Source of the DNA: Anisodus tanguticus
Taxonomy: Eukaryota > Streptophyta > Magnoliopsida > Solanales > Solanaceae
DNA length: 64,000 nucleotides
NCBI GenBank assembly: GCA_034509755.1
Contig: CM067561.1
Coordinates: 6,514,646-6,578,645 of the forward strand
Direction: 5' to 3'
A program made the position numbers and the translations under genes. Positions 1 through 11,199 of the stretch are shown here, one piece after another (within the stretch, counting starts at the first letter, position 1; each line of letters starts with the position of its first letter). The notes beneath the pieces are model-generated. The model saw only the letters and a list, made by a program, of their open reading frames with translations. It made no database searches and was not told the DNA's origin.

Positions 1-744
1 GAATGCCCATGATCGATATTGTTGGAGCTAATTAGCATAAAGGATTAACCAAAGACCAATATAGCATAACCAAACAATTGTTTTTCCAAAAGACTCGTGG
101 AACTAAGACCATGTCCAATATCGCCAGTAGATACTGATATGCTTCTGTTTTTGCGCTATGTCTGAAAATGACTGCAAAGACTTAGCTAGATTCAAAATGA
201 CCAAATTCAATTAGCAAATTGTCAATCCGCATTCATCTAGCTAAGGAGAGTTTCTAGTAATCCTATTTGCTTTAAGGTGAAGTCATTTTTAAAACTGCCA
301 ATACCTAGTTTTAATTGGTAATGTCTAACTAGCTTTATGGGGAACCTTTGGATAACTCATCTTTCACGATAATCATTTTTATTATGAACAATTTATCATT
401 AATTTTAGTTTTTTTCCCTTTTTCCTTCCATAGATGTTTCTTTTGTCATTCCTACCCCAGAACTAAGGGGTGCTATATATTTGCAATTTGCAAGTGTGAA
501 TTCTCTTTTATAGCTTGATGCATAAAAATTGTTAAGCTTCTTGCTCAATGCATGCAACAGAATGTTCCCCTGAAAAGCAAAGATGATCTTTTTGGTTTCA
601 ATTTGTACTTCTCCCATCCATGTATTTTGTCCTCTTTTCTACTTGAGATGATTTGGTCTCTTCCAGAAGATATATCTTCAAGATCTTGAGGTGAGATTTG
701 CAATCTTTTTGTGCTGGTCAAATTTATTTTGTTTCTTAGTGCAG
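1..744. other. Upstream intron of the CAMTA gene, no exon seen
   Basis: I find no exon in this stretch. The first CAMTA exon in the window begins with a codon in the middle of the CG-1 domain and is preceded by a normal acceptor (ending cag at 744). The exons for the N-terminal half of CG-1 must therefore lie left of position 1. A search by eye for the conserved upstream CG-1 segment found nothing here. The stretch is AT-rich and is best read as intron. Confidence 0.6.
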
Positions 745-3700
745 GTTGGTAATGATGAACGAATTCATGTATATTATGCACATGGAGAAGATCGCCCGAC
801 CTTTGTTAGGAGATGTTACTGGCTACTTGACAAGTATGAAATACATTTTATTGCTAGCGCATTGAGCCGATAAGAGGGTTTCCTCTTTGTTTCATTTCAG
901 TTAACTGCAATGATAAATCATTTGAGAAATTATCCACTTACATGAAACAACTTGTATCCTTTGAGTTTAATTTTCTCCATTGCTATGCTTGTGTCAGATC
1001 TCTTGAACACATAGTCCTTGTTCATTATCGCGATACTCAGGAGGTTTGTTTCCTTTATCTTGGTAACTTCTTCAATACATATCACTTATGAGAAATTGAA
1101 TTCCTTTGTCAACACGTACCCATATCTGCGTGTTCTAGTTTCTTGTCCTCATTTAGACTTCCGGTGAAAAACACCATCACTCATATATGCACTTCTATAT
1201 TTCTGGGATATATACCATCAAGTTCTTTGGTTCTGCTATTTCATATTTAGAAGAATGTCAAGCTCTCTGGCTATCTGAAAAATGTGTAGCAAATACTATT
1301 ACATATACTGACACTGTTATCAACATGTTTTCCAGCTTACGTGCACCTCGATTAATTCCACGGAATACCTGTGCTTGAACAAATTCCTTTTTTTTAAGTA
1401 GCTAGTATATATCAATGGTTTAATTTAGTTGTTGTCTATGTCTACCGTGCCGACACAGGGCTCCCCAGCGACCTCTGTTGCCAAGAGTTCTCCAGCCACC
1501 CCAGATAATTCTAATTCCAGTTCAGATCCATCCGACCCATCTGGTTGGGTTTTATCAGAAGAATGTAATTCCGTAGATGAACGGGCGTACGGTGCGAGCC
1601 AACATGCACATTTAGGTACTGCAAATTGGCTCTGGAAATGATATCTTATTGCAATTTTATTTAGTAGAATCTCAACTGCCTGAACTGAGCCATCTATGGG
1701 TGGAGATGTAAGCAACATGTTTAATCCTTATGTCTAAGTAGTAGCTGCATAAATAAAATAACAGAATATGACTCTCGAAGATATAATTCTCGGTATTATT
1801 CTTATGTGTGTATTATTCCATTTATTCTTTATCTGGATATTTTGTTGTCTTCTTTTCTTGTATTGACTACATTCTTTATGAGCCAAGGGTCTATCGGAAA
1901 CAACCTCTCTGCCCCACAAAGATAGATGTAAGGTCTGTGTATATCCATCCTCCCCACACCCCACTTTGTGGGATTACACTGGGTATGTTGTTGTTGTACT
2001 CTTGAAGATAATAGATATTTTTATTATTATGAACTTCTACTAATTTATCATGCAACAAGATAGTGACCTACTTATGCTATTAGATCTCTGACTTGCTGTA
2101 ATCTTGGAATGTCCTAATAAGTTAAAAACTTATTTTCCCCTTCAGAATTGGCTAGATTTAAGTCCTGTTTTCTACTGATTGCAGAGCCTAACAGGGAAAT
2201 GACCGCCAAAACTCATGAACAGAGACTTCTTGAGATTAATACACTTGAGTGGGATGAGCTTTTGGCACCCAATGATCCTAACAAGCTAATTGCAACTCAA
2301 GAAGGTACTCTGGTTTCTAGTAGAATTGGTGCTTGTAGCGTGTGTTGTTTGATCATTTACCTAATTCATTGATAAATCATCTTTCCTTTGTAATCATCTA
2401 CAGTGGGAGGAAGAGCTTCAGTTGGGCAACAAGGTCAATGTGAAGTTAATGGCTACAGCCTCAATGTAAGCGGTTCTAGTATGCGGCTTGCTTCACTAGC
2501 ACAATTCTCCACCATCCAGCTTTTCTCTAACTCATCTTTTGCTACTACAGGATTAAATTTAATGAAATTCATGTGAGGCCCTAATTTGTTGTTTAGTAGG
2601 TTAGATTATATTTTTCTCGTAGATTATACTTTACCAGTTATCTTGGAGTAACTGGTAAAGTTGCTGCCATGTGACCAGGAGTCACGGGTTCAAGCCGTGG
2701 AAACAACCTCTTGCAGAAATGCAAGGTAAGGCTGCGTACAACAGACTCTTGTGGTCCGGCCCTTCCCCGGACCATGCGCATAGCGGGAGCTTAGTGCACC
2801 GGGCTGCCCTTAGACAATAAGAAGAGTCTTGAAGGGTAAGTTAGCACAACGACAACTGTGCCTCAATCCCAAAGTAGTTGAGTCAGCTATATCAATCATC
2901 ACTGACCATGTTTCTCCACTTAAATTCAACTCATGTCATCATTATACCAAATAAAAATAGAAGTTAAAAATAAGTAAAATATACATAAACAATAGTAATA
3001 ATAATATTAATGAAAAAATGCTCTATATTCTTACTGACATATATTTATCAATAAATTAGCACCAAAATCAATACTCCCTCTGTCCTACTTTCCTTATTAG
3101 TTTGTCCCAAAAAGACTGACACCTTTCCATATTTAGAAACAATTTAATTTTATCAAATGATTTACAGCCACACAAATATCTCTGACTTGTTTTGGACCAC
3201 ACATTTCAAAAGTCTTCCTTTGTTTCTTAAATTCCGTTCCAAGTGAAACTAAGACAATCTTTTTGGGATGGAGGGAGTACTATCTAATTACATGGTGGGT
3301 TAGAATTAAATAACTTTGGTATGCTAATTACTTTTCAGTAATTATCAGTTTAGTTGATTTGTGTTTAATTTGTTCTCAAACTTTTTTTTTCTTTTTAAAT
3401 AAATTCAACTGTCGAAGTCAGTGAGCTATCTTTTCCGTGTTCTGCAGATTTTGATACTCCCAAGTAACTTTTACATTACTCCAATGGACACCATGATTAA
3501 CCTTTTAGTTTAGGATATTTTTAGTTTTGGACACAGTTGTGTGTCCCCAAAGTTTCTACAGTGATATAATAAGTGTCTGCTTTTTCGTTGTTCATTCCAT
3601 GCAATGATCATTATAGGTCAATGTTGATATGCACGTATCATTCTGTATGCCGTTTAAGGATCTTGGTGACAAAGCCTTCAAAGAAAAAGAAAAAAGATTG

Positions 3701-6700
3701 GCTTTTGCATCATGTCTATCTTATTGACCTAACCTGTCCAATTGTCAAGTTCTGCCATGAAATAACTCAACTCCTTCATATTTAATTGGATTCCGTGTGA
3801 TTATTTATTATTTTTATTTTCTTTTGTATGGCTACTAATAATGGTGATTTGCAGGATGGCTCTTTATCTGTGTCGAGAGTACCTATAGCATCTTTAGAAA
3901 GTTTTGCTGGCCAAGTGGCTGGAAGTGATACTGTAAATTTTAATCCTTCAAATGACATGTCCCTCCGTCCCGGGGATGGTCAGATGACTTCAAATTTTCA
4001 GAAGAATGAATCTGGAGCAATGACGGTGGGTGCAGGTGATTCTTTTGATAGTCTGAACAAGGATGGTCTCCAAAGTCAAGACAGTTTTGGACGGTGGATC
4101 AACTACTTCATCACTGATTCTCCGGGATCTGCAGATGAGCTGATGACTCCTGAATCTTCAGTAAATATGGATCAATCATATGTAATGCAGCAGATATTCC
4201 ACATAACAGAAATATCTCCTTCTTGGGCTCTTTCAAGTGAAGAAACAAAGGTTCTTTTTATTTCAAAGCCTTGCTATAATAGTATCAATTCACAAGAATA
4301 AAATCTTCTCTCATGATAAGAGAGGACTGTTCCATTCCCTTTTTTAGATTAAAGAAGTTCTATTTGCATTTATGTATCAAATAAGAAAATTATCAATCTT
4401 TTTGTATTAATGGAATATCAGTACTTCATTAGACATTTCCTGGTTTGACATAACATAACATAACATTTAGGTGTCAATCAAGACCTAGCTTGCTTGTCAA
4501 AAAGTAATAAAATAAACAAGTAACTTATTCAGCTTTGCATGCTTTTGCTAATGAGTTCTTTTGTGAATTCAGTGCACTTAAGTTATCAGAGAGAAAATTC
4601 ACTCCTTTAAACTTTTAGATATAAATCTTGCAGTAGCCAATTTCTGTGTGGAGGTGAGAGTTCCAAGATGTGCACGTTCTTCCTTATCTATGATATCAAC
4701 ATTTTATACTTTGTCTTAATCATTGCAGATCTTAGTGATTGGGCATTTTCCAGGAGGACAATCACAACTGGCAAAGTCAAATTTGTTCTGCGTATGCGCA
4801 GATGTTTGTTTTCCTGCAGAGTTTGTGCAGTCTGGGGTATATCGTTGTGTAGTTTCTCCTCAAGCTCCGGGACTGGTAAATCTATATTTGAGTTTTGACG
4901 GTAACACACCGATCAGTCAAGTCATGACCTTTGAGTTTCGAGCTCCTTCAGCACGTAAATGGACTGCTCCTCTGGAGGACAAGTCTAGTTGGGATGAATT
5001 CAGAGTTCAAATGAGGCTAGCTCATTTGCTCTTCTCTACATCTAAGAGCCTAAGCATTTTTTCCAGCAAAGTACACCAAGATTCTCTGAAAGATGCAAAG
5101 AAATTTGTTCGAAAATGTGCCCACATTACTGATAATTGGGCATATTTGATCAAATCAATTGAAGACAGGAAAGTCCCTTTCCTACATGCAAAAGACTGCT
5201 TGTTCGAGCTGTCTTTGCAAACCAAATTTCATGAATGGCTGTTGGAAAGAGTTATTGATGGGTGTAAGACCTCAGAGCGAGATGAGCAGGGTCAAGGAGT
5301 TATCCATTTGTGTGCCATCCTAGGTTATACCTGGGCTGTATATCCATTTTCCTGGTCAGGCTTATCATTGGATTACCGGGACAAGTATGGTTCGACAGCT
5401 CTTCATTGGGCTTCGCATTATGGAAGGTAATCCTTAGTGCAGCTAAGGAATTTTGAGATCATTATTTAAAATAGTGTTATTAAAGGCCAATGCTTCGTCA
5501 CTTAAAGCGATGAAGCAATGTGAAGTGAGGGGTTACCGCTTCGCAAGTGAAGCCATGTGCTTAATAGGAGTGTGCACTTCAAACAATGACTCCCAAAGTG
5601 ATCCAACAGAATAGCGGAGGTTTTTTCAATCTCAACTTTTTGACGAGTTGGATTTACTATATATTGGATGTTGAAATTACTTATTTTGTTGCAATTTAAT
5701 TATTATAGTACTAAATTCATGTATGTCTAGCATTGTTTAATTTCCGTAAATTGCGCTTTAATTCTTGCTTTTTGCTTCAAATCCCATGGAGGTTGTCGCT
5801 TTTTTTGCACCTTCACTTTTAAAAACACTCATGGGAAAAAAATCATGGAGCTTCTCTGCTGATTTGAGTATATTTTTACTGCTGCCCACCAAATGTCTTA
5901 TCCACGTCACCCCCTTTCCTCCCTCCTCCCCCAACCAAAAAAAGGATTTTTTTAAGGAAATGAATACATAACTAGGGCAAATTTATTTTTTAATATTACA
6001 GATTTTCAGCATATATTGGTTGCTTAATTTTGGAGTTTTGACTATCAGGGAGAAAATGGTTGCGACCCTTCTATCTGCTGGTGCAAAACCAAATTTGGTG
6101 ACAGACCCCAATTCAGAGAACCCTGGTGGATGCACTGCTGCTGATCTTGCATCTAAAAATGGTTTTGAAGGTTTGGGGGCTTATCTTGCGGAGAAGGCTT
6201 TAGTTGCACACTTTAAGGATATGACCTTGGCTGGAAATGTTAGTGGTTCACTGCAAACCACTACTGAACCTATAAACCCTGCAAACTTCACAGAGGAGGA
6301 GCTGTATCTAAAGGATACTTTGGCAGCTTATCGTACTGCTGCTGCTGCTGCTGCACGTATACAGGCTGCATTCAGAGAACATTCATTCAAAGTACAGACT
6401 AAAGCTGTTGAGTCTTCGAATCCAGAGATAGAAGCACGTAATATAGTTGCTGCTATGAAGATTCAGCATGCTTTCCGCAATTATGAGTCGCGTAAAAAAC
6501 TGGCAGCTGCTGCACGAATCCAATATAGGTTCCGAACTTGGAAAATGCGGAAAGATTTTCTTACCATGCGGCGTCATGCAATCAAAATTCAAGTAAGTTG
6601 TCCCATTTTCTGTTTCTTTCTCACAAGGTTGGCTGAATAATTCGAGCCACCTTTTCCATCAAAAGATCTGAAGTTTAAACTGTTTCTTGTCTGCTTGATC

Positions 6701-7424
6701 CAAGTTAATACTGTGTTCCACCTTTCTTTCATTTTCAAGTGATCTGCTCACTGAGATGAGGTTGCCATTTGTGTTCATGAATATGCAGAAGAGATTATAC
6801 CTTGTTGTCTTCACATTCTTGATGCTATCCTCTTGATACTGCTCGGTGCTATTACTGTAGACTAGTCCTCTATATTGTGTGTGTGTGTGGGGGGGGGGGG
6901 GGGGGGGGTTAAGGTTAATAATTTCATCAAGTAGACAGGACAAGTTTAAATAGTGGAACCTACCTCTGATTTATGCAGGCCGTGTTTCGTGGTTTCCATG
7001 TCCGAAGGCAGTATCGCAAGATAGTTTGGTCTGTTGGGGTGCTTGAAAAGGCAGTCTTGCGATGGCGTTTGAAAAGAAAAGGCTTTCGCGGTCTTCAGGT
7101 TCAATCTAGTCAAGAAGTGGAAATCAAGCCTGATGGTGATGTGGAGGAGGACTTCTTCCGAGCCAGTAGGAAACAAGCTGAAGAGCGGGTGGAAAGGTCT
7201 GTTGTACGAGTTCAGGCCATGTTTCGTTCAAAGCAAGCACAGGAAGAATATAGGAGGATGAAGTTGGAACATGATAATGCTTCAGTAAGGGAGCTCTTTT
7301 TGTCTTTCCTTTTTTTTGATAATTCGAGGAGACAAACTTCAAGGTGCTATTCCTCACTTGACATTTACCATATTTGCTGTTTTTGCAGCTGGAATACGAA
7401 AGGCTTCTCAATCCTGATATCTAG
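745..7424 (+). CDS. CAMTA: CAMTA calmodulin-binding transcription activator, 5'-partial
   Basis: Nuclear calcium/calmodulin-responsive transcription factor of the CAMTA/SR family, which binds CGCG-type sites. Ten exons join in frame with GT-AG borders: 745-833, 998-1043, 1459-1615, 2185-2304, 2404-2465, 3855-4250, 4729-5426, 6049-6592, 6979-7284 and 7389-7424 (TAG stop). They give 817 visible residues. Seen in order: the end of the CG-1 DNA-binding domain (VYYAHGEDRPTFVRRCYWLL, residues 1-45), an acidic/serine linker, an IPT/TIG-like segment (about 291-360), ankyrin repeats (about 475-590, GSTALHWASHYGR), IQ motifs (ARIQAAFRE near 620, MKIQHAFRN near 656, ARIQYRFRTW near 675, IKIQAVFRG near 699) and the C-terminal CaM-binding helix starting YRKIVWSVGVLEKAVLRW. 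The CG-1 wording VGN(D/E)ERIHVYYAHGED resembles Arabidopsis CAMTA5/6 more than CAMTA1-3 (from memory). No disruption is seen. The start codon and first exons are outside the window. Confidence 0.93.
1884..1998 (+). repeat. TS-type SINE 3' part
   Basis: Intronic remnant of a Solanaceae TS-family SINE. It has the conserved body (aaggtctgtgtatatcc, then ccccactttgtgggattac) and ends in a short TTG repeat. The tRNA-like 5' half is missing. It lies in the CAMTA intron 1616-2184. Confidence 0.7.
2643..2812 (+). repeat. tRNA-derived SINE (TS/SolS type)
   Basis: Short interspersed element in the CAMTA intron, in sense orientation. The 5' part has a polymerase III B-box match (GGTTCAAGCC) inside gtcacgggttcaagccgtgg. 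It is followed by the family body (gcagaaatgcaaggtaag, gtggtccggcccttccccgg, gcatagcgggagcttagtgc). It looks like a tRNA gene at first sight but does not fold into a complete cloverleaf. The 3' boundary is approximate. Confidence 0.8.
3074..3277. mobile_element. Stowaway-like MITE
   Basis: A 204-bp non-coding element bounded by inverted ends CTCCCTC...GAGGGAG and flanked on both sides by TA, the Tc1/mariner target duplication. Subterminal sequence (tttgtcccaaaaagac / aatctttttgggatgg) is also inverted. It lies in a CAMTA intron. Confidence 0.85.
4251..4728 (+). other. CAMTA intron, nothing further seen
   Basis: Intron between the acidic-linker exon and the TIG-like exon. It contains only a short ataac microrepeat near 4450-4470. 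Confidence 0.6.
5427..6048 (+). other. CAMTA intron with a GC-richer inverted patch
   Basis: Intron splitting the ankyrin repeats. Around 5480-5600 there is a patch with repeated and inverted gcttc/gaagc and cttcgc motifs in an AT-rich background. It resembles a short, unassigned Solanaceae repeat. No coding sequence was recognised. Confidence 0.45.
6876..6908 (+). repeat. Compound (TG)n(G)20 microsatellite
   Basis: A TG repeat runs directly into 20 consecutive G residues (6889-6908) inside the CAMTA intron 6593-6978. The tract length is likely to be error-prone in sequencing and polymorphic. Confidence 0.9.
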
Positions 7425-8840
7425 ATAGGTTAAGAAGAGAGGAACAAGTATTTGCCTGAAATATTTGGAGCTACAGTGGTATTATCAGTAACCCAGGCAA
7501 ACACACCCCTCCAAAAAAGCATCGTGATATGCCCCTGCAACGCCCCCTCCCACAAACCCGATTCTTATAGAACGAAAGAGTTGTCTGGTCGTATCTACTG
7601 AGAAAAATAGGTGATGTGTGCTTATTTTGCAAACCGATTTGTACATTGGTAGAAATCTTGTAAATTGGTAGATTGCGTTATCATCTCAGCTTCCACCCTC
7701 CAAACCTGTTAGAGGAGTTAAACTGACATGTATCTGTGGCTGGAGGAAAGATTAAGCTTGCTCTCAGTGAACGTCTTGCCTGAGTAAGATGTTCAATATT
7801 GCAGTATTGATTTCATAAAGTGATATGATTAGATGCTTTGTCTATTCTTATGATCAAACGCGGCATGGACCATAAGTGATTAAATTCACCAAGTCTCTTA
7901 ATTGTTAATCAACGAGTTAGGCTAAAATATCAACAACAAAAAGGAGCAAAAACTTGACTTAAACCATATAATTGAGCTCATGTGAGCATGACAAACACCT
8001 CAATCATAGTCATGAAAAATTATTTTGGATTCAATGGCACAATAAATAATTTTGAGCTTGGATGCCTTGAATCTTGATTTGCTTTCATTCTTTAACTTTA
8101 AAGCTTGAAACTTATGGAGAAAAACCAGTGTAAGTCCAACAAACTCAAGAACATTGGCATAATTTTAATGGTCTCAGATTTATTTTGGCATGAACATCAA
8201 TGGACTTGGGCAAATAAAATGGACTCGTCATGTGAAAACCAACAAATCAAGATGGATTTGGACCTTTAATTACATTCATATAATTGGATTTAAAGAAATC
8301 ATTAAATTATATTACTCATGATATTTGTTTGGACTAACATGTTTTGAATTTGGAGTGTAATTCGAAATATGATGAATTAAATCCATGATATATGAAGTGT
8401 CTACCCCCATCAAGCACATATTAATCCAAACTACATATCGATTTAAGCTTGTCATAAAGCCATTATAGATAACCAATAGGATTTCTAAACTTTGGAGGTC
8501 ATAAATTTTCAAGAAAGGTGACGACCCCTGGAGGTTACACGCACAACAAGTGCTATAAATTGCCTAATTTTTACTATTCCATAAACGCTCTGTCTGTTCC
8601 GTTTGGCAAAGGTAGTTGGACGAAATTAAATGAGTAAAACATTTAGTCTCAGAAAGAGTTGACAACGCCCGACTTTACTCGAGACATGAGTCAAATATTT
8701 CAAGGATAAAGAACACAGAATAAATTGATAGAACCGCCTTTTTTAGTGCTTTCCCTCGACAAGGTTTCTATCGATCACTTTCGGAACCACGCGTTCTGCA
8801 TTCTGCTAACTGCATTATATTATGTCTAAACCGGAAGAGT
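7425..8840. other. CAMTA 3' flank and convergent spacer
   Basis: The first few hundred bases after the CAMTA stop are probably its 3' UTR. The rest is AT-rich spacer between two convergent genes. I see no ORF, repeat or RNA gene that I can name. Confidence 0.5.
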
Positions 8841-8999
8841 AGAGATATAACTAGAAAGAAGCTAATGCAAAGCTGTTTCTTTTATCCAATACAATGTAAC
8901 CCGACCTTCCTGATCTGGAGAAGTTCTCGTTCTTGTTGCCCCATCACCCACCAACTGGTTGGGAACTTTGCCAACAAGTTCTTTGTGGTAAACCCTCCC

Positions 9000-10739
9000 C
9001 TACTTGATGTATTGCGACATCCACTTGAAGCCCTCACCATATCCCATCTTGCGCACAATGCTGCACATAAACACCTCAATTGGACGGACATTGGTGTCAG
9101 CGAGGTTGACGGTACCCTTGCCAGTGGTCACACCAGTTAGGCCTAAGTGATAACGCAACTCATCTTCTGAAGCAGCAGATGTTATATCAATCTTGTTTCC
9201 CAAAATGAGAAATGGGACATTTGCCAATGACTCATCTGACAGAAGCCCATCCAATTCATTCTTTGACTCTGGAAACCTCTCTCTGTCATATGCATCAACA
9301 AGATAAACAACAGTGTCTACCTGCAAACGAGAAAACTTGCTTGTTAGGCAGCTGTAGAGTATGGGAAACACGAATTTTGAAAGTAGTTACAACAGACTTG
9401 CATAGCATTCATGTCAATACTGATTTCCAAAAAAACATGAAGTTAATGATGCACACACTTGACCCTGATTAAAGGCAAAATGTCACAACTTGCACCATCC
9501 TCCATAATAACAACAAGTGTAATCCCACAAGTGGGGTCTGGGAGGATGGGGTGTACACAGACCTAGTAAAGATACCCAAAGTAAAAGAAACAACGGCAGT
9601 ACTAAAATTGAAGACTAAGATGTTTGTCCAAAATGAGTGGGGTATACAACTAGAAAATGTACATAATGCATAAGTTGCAAGTAACCCATTTCGAAATGAG
9701 TAAACAACTGTTATTAACGATATAATTATTCACCTTGGCATAGTAGTCTCTCCAGACTCTTCTAGCAATCTGGTGTCCTCCTAAATCAAAAGCCTTGAAC
9801 TTAATATTCCCTATACTCAACTCTTCTGATGTGGGGTATTGTGTAGGTTGATGCTGCACCAATCTCTGCATCAATTTTAACATGAATGTGGTCAGCAATA
9901 CAACACCATCCTTATACGCAAATTAGTAATACCAATAAGAAAATTTGAATTGGTTTCAATAACTCAACCTCTTAAGCATACAATACATTTACTATCTCCA
10001 TCAATAAACACCATGTACTCAAAACACATTACTAAGAATCAACTCCACATATACACAAACATATCAATAATAGACTCCATTTGAAGCTAGTTGAGGTCAG
10101 CTATATGAATGTTCTGAATTCATTCCGTTCCAGTGATAGTAAATAGTTTGTCATTTACTCCATCCGTTTTAATTTGTTTGTCTTAGTTACTATTTGAGCC
10201 GTCAAAAGATATTTTCTTTAATCATAACTTTTCAAATACTTTCTAAATATTTTGAATGGTTAATTATTGTGACTTAGAGTAGTTACTCCGTCCCAAAAAA
10301 AGATTTTCTTAGTTTAGCTTGGCACAGAGTTCAAAAAATAAAAGGAAGAGTTTTTAAATATGTAGTCCAAAACAAGCATTGAAGTTAAATTATTTCTAAA
10401 TATGCGAATGTGTCAATCTTTTCAGACAAACTAATAAGGAAATTAATACAATCTTTTTTGGACGGAGAGAGTATTTTTATGTAGTTTCTAAATGACCCTC
10501 GTACTCAAAAGCCACATAAATTGAAAAACAAATAAGGGTTTTTGTAAAAGTATAGATTTGTTTCCAACACGTAGCTGAAGTACAACTATTAAGATGATAA
10601 AAAGAAGAACCTCATCTTTCAACATGTGAAGTAAGGTGGTTTTGCCAGCATTATCAAGCCCTAAAAACAATATCTTTGCATCCTTCTGCCACAACCCTAG
10701 TGATGCTAACACACCATAGAACCAATCCACCAGAAACAT
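9000..10739 (-). CDS. SAR1: SAR1 COPII small GTPase
   Basis: Small GTPase that starts COPII coat assembly at ER exit sites: GTP-bound SAR1 inserts its N-terminal helix into the ER membrane and recruits Sec23/24. Three exons on the minus strand join in phase: 10739-10611, 9865-9734 and 9320-9000 (TAG). They give 193 aa, the usual plant SAR1 length. G motifs are all present: GLDNAGKT (P-loop), YPTSEE (switch I threonine), DLGGHQ (switch II), NKID, and CSI near the C-terminus. The N-terminus MFLVDWFYGVLASLGLWQK is the amphipathic helix typical of SAR1, not a myristoylation site. An in-frame ATG five codons upstream (10754) would add MVREI, but 10739 matches the family start. No stop or frameshift is seen, so it looks functional. 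It is convergent with the CAMTA gene. Confidence 0.97.
9321..9733 (-). other. SAR1 intron 2 with antisense SINE tail
   Basis: A 413-bp intron with GT-AG borders on the minus strand. It contains the SINE tail at about 9505-9590 and nothing else recognised. Confidence 0.8.
9505..9590 (-). repeat. TS-type SINE 3' end
   Basis: Read on the minus strand, it shows the TS body end (aggtctgtgtacacccca, cccacttgtgggattacact) followed by a tgttgttat tail. It is 5'-truncated. Confidence 0.7.
10158..10285. mobile_element. Truncated Stowaway-like MITE
   Basis: It begins TA-CTCCATCCG and carries typical Stowaway subterminal sequence (ttaatttgtttgtc), but it has no matching right end. It stops where the complete neighbouring copy begins. 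Confidence 0.55.
10286..10471. mobile_element. Stowaway-like MITE
   Basis: About 186 bp, with ends CTCCGTCCC... and ...GGACGGAGAGAG, flanked by TA on both sides. Inverted subterminal stretches are tcccaaaaaaagattttctt and caatcttttttgga. Non-coding. Confidence 0.75.
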
Positions 10740-10804
10740 AATTTCACGGACCAAAGTTCAAATTTGAGAAATACTAACATTCAATTTGGTGGAATGAGGT
10801 ATAA

Positions 10805-10813
10805 CTATTTATA
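10805..10813 (-). promoter_or_regulatory. Putative SAR1 TATA box
   Basis: TATAAATAG on the minus strand, about 66-74 bp upstream of the SAR1 ATG. It is a good plant TATA match in the expected position for a short 5' UTR. Confidence 0.6.
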
Positions 10814-10916
10814 CAGGTGGATGAAGTTGACCGGTTAAGGGCGGAACCAGTTGCGTACCAAGACAAGTGTTGGAGAGTTGGTGACTTGAATTGGCCGGTC
10901 CATGTCTAGTTGCTGA

Positions 10917-10935
10917 CGTGGATAAAGATCATTGG
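10917..10935 (-). promoter_or_regulatory. ER-stress response element (ERSE) match
   Basis: The minus strand reads CCAAT-GATCTTTAT-CCACG, an exact CCAAT-N9-CCACG ERSE. It is also the plant ERSE-I form CCAAT-N10-CACG. It lies about 105 bp upstream of the TATA box and 180-195 bp upstream of the SAR1 ATG. The CACG half overlaps a CCACGTCA bZIP core. NF-Y plus bZIP28/bZIP60-type factors are the known readers of such sites. That SAR1 is controlled here is inference. Confidence 0.6.
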
Positions 10936-10940
10936 CTGCT

Positions 10941-10950
10941 GCGCGTCATC
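10941..10950 (-). promoter_or_regulatory. XBP1-binding-site-like motif
   Basis: The minus strand reads GATGACGCGC, nine of ten bases matching the XBP1-BS-like element GATGACGCGT used by plant UPR bZIP factors. It lies 5 bp upstream of the CCAAT half of the ERSE match. Confidence 0.5.
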
Positions 10951-11199
10951 AGAAGACCATTGGGAACTCCATCTCATCACAAGTGTGCTTACCCAATTTC
11001 TTCTTCTTTTTTATTTTTGACCGACATAACTATTAAAAGTTAAAACTGAAAAAATAAAGACCTATTCTTTTCCTTCTTTTTAAAAAAAAAAATTAAATTC
11101 AGATTATGGACATAAATATAAATAGAAACTATTACAGACTACGGTGGGAAGTATATCCCCACATTTGTGATTTGTTCGAGGTTCACCCCATTAGAGTCA

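Larger units (their letters stand above)
2466..3854 (+). other. Long CAMTA intron carrying two transposons
   Basis: This 1389-bp intron separates the 62-bp exon from the 396-bp exon. It holds a tRNA-derived SINE (about 2643-2812) and a Stowaway MITE (3074-3277), each described separately. The rest is AT-rich with no recognisable coding sequence. Donor gtaag and acceptor tttgcag are canonical and keep the frame. Confidence 0.7.
9866..10610 (-). other. SAR1 intron 1 with two Stowaway-like copies
   Basis: A 745-bp intron between the P-loop exon and the switch exon. About 40% of it is MITE-derived (10158-10285 truncated and 10286-10471). The remainder is AT-rich with no recognised feature. Confidence 0.8.

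Noticed and set aside
2650..2720. Possible tRNA gene with a B-box
   Set aside because: The B-box belongs to a tRNA-derived SINE. The flanking body is the repeat family seen again at 56935, and no complete cloverleaf forms.
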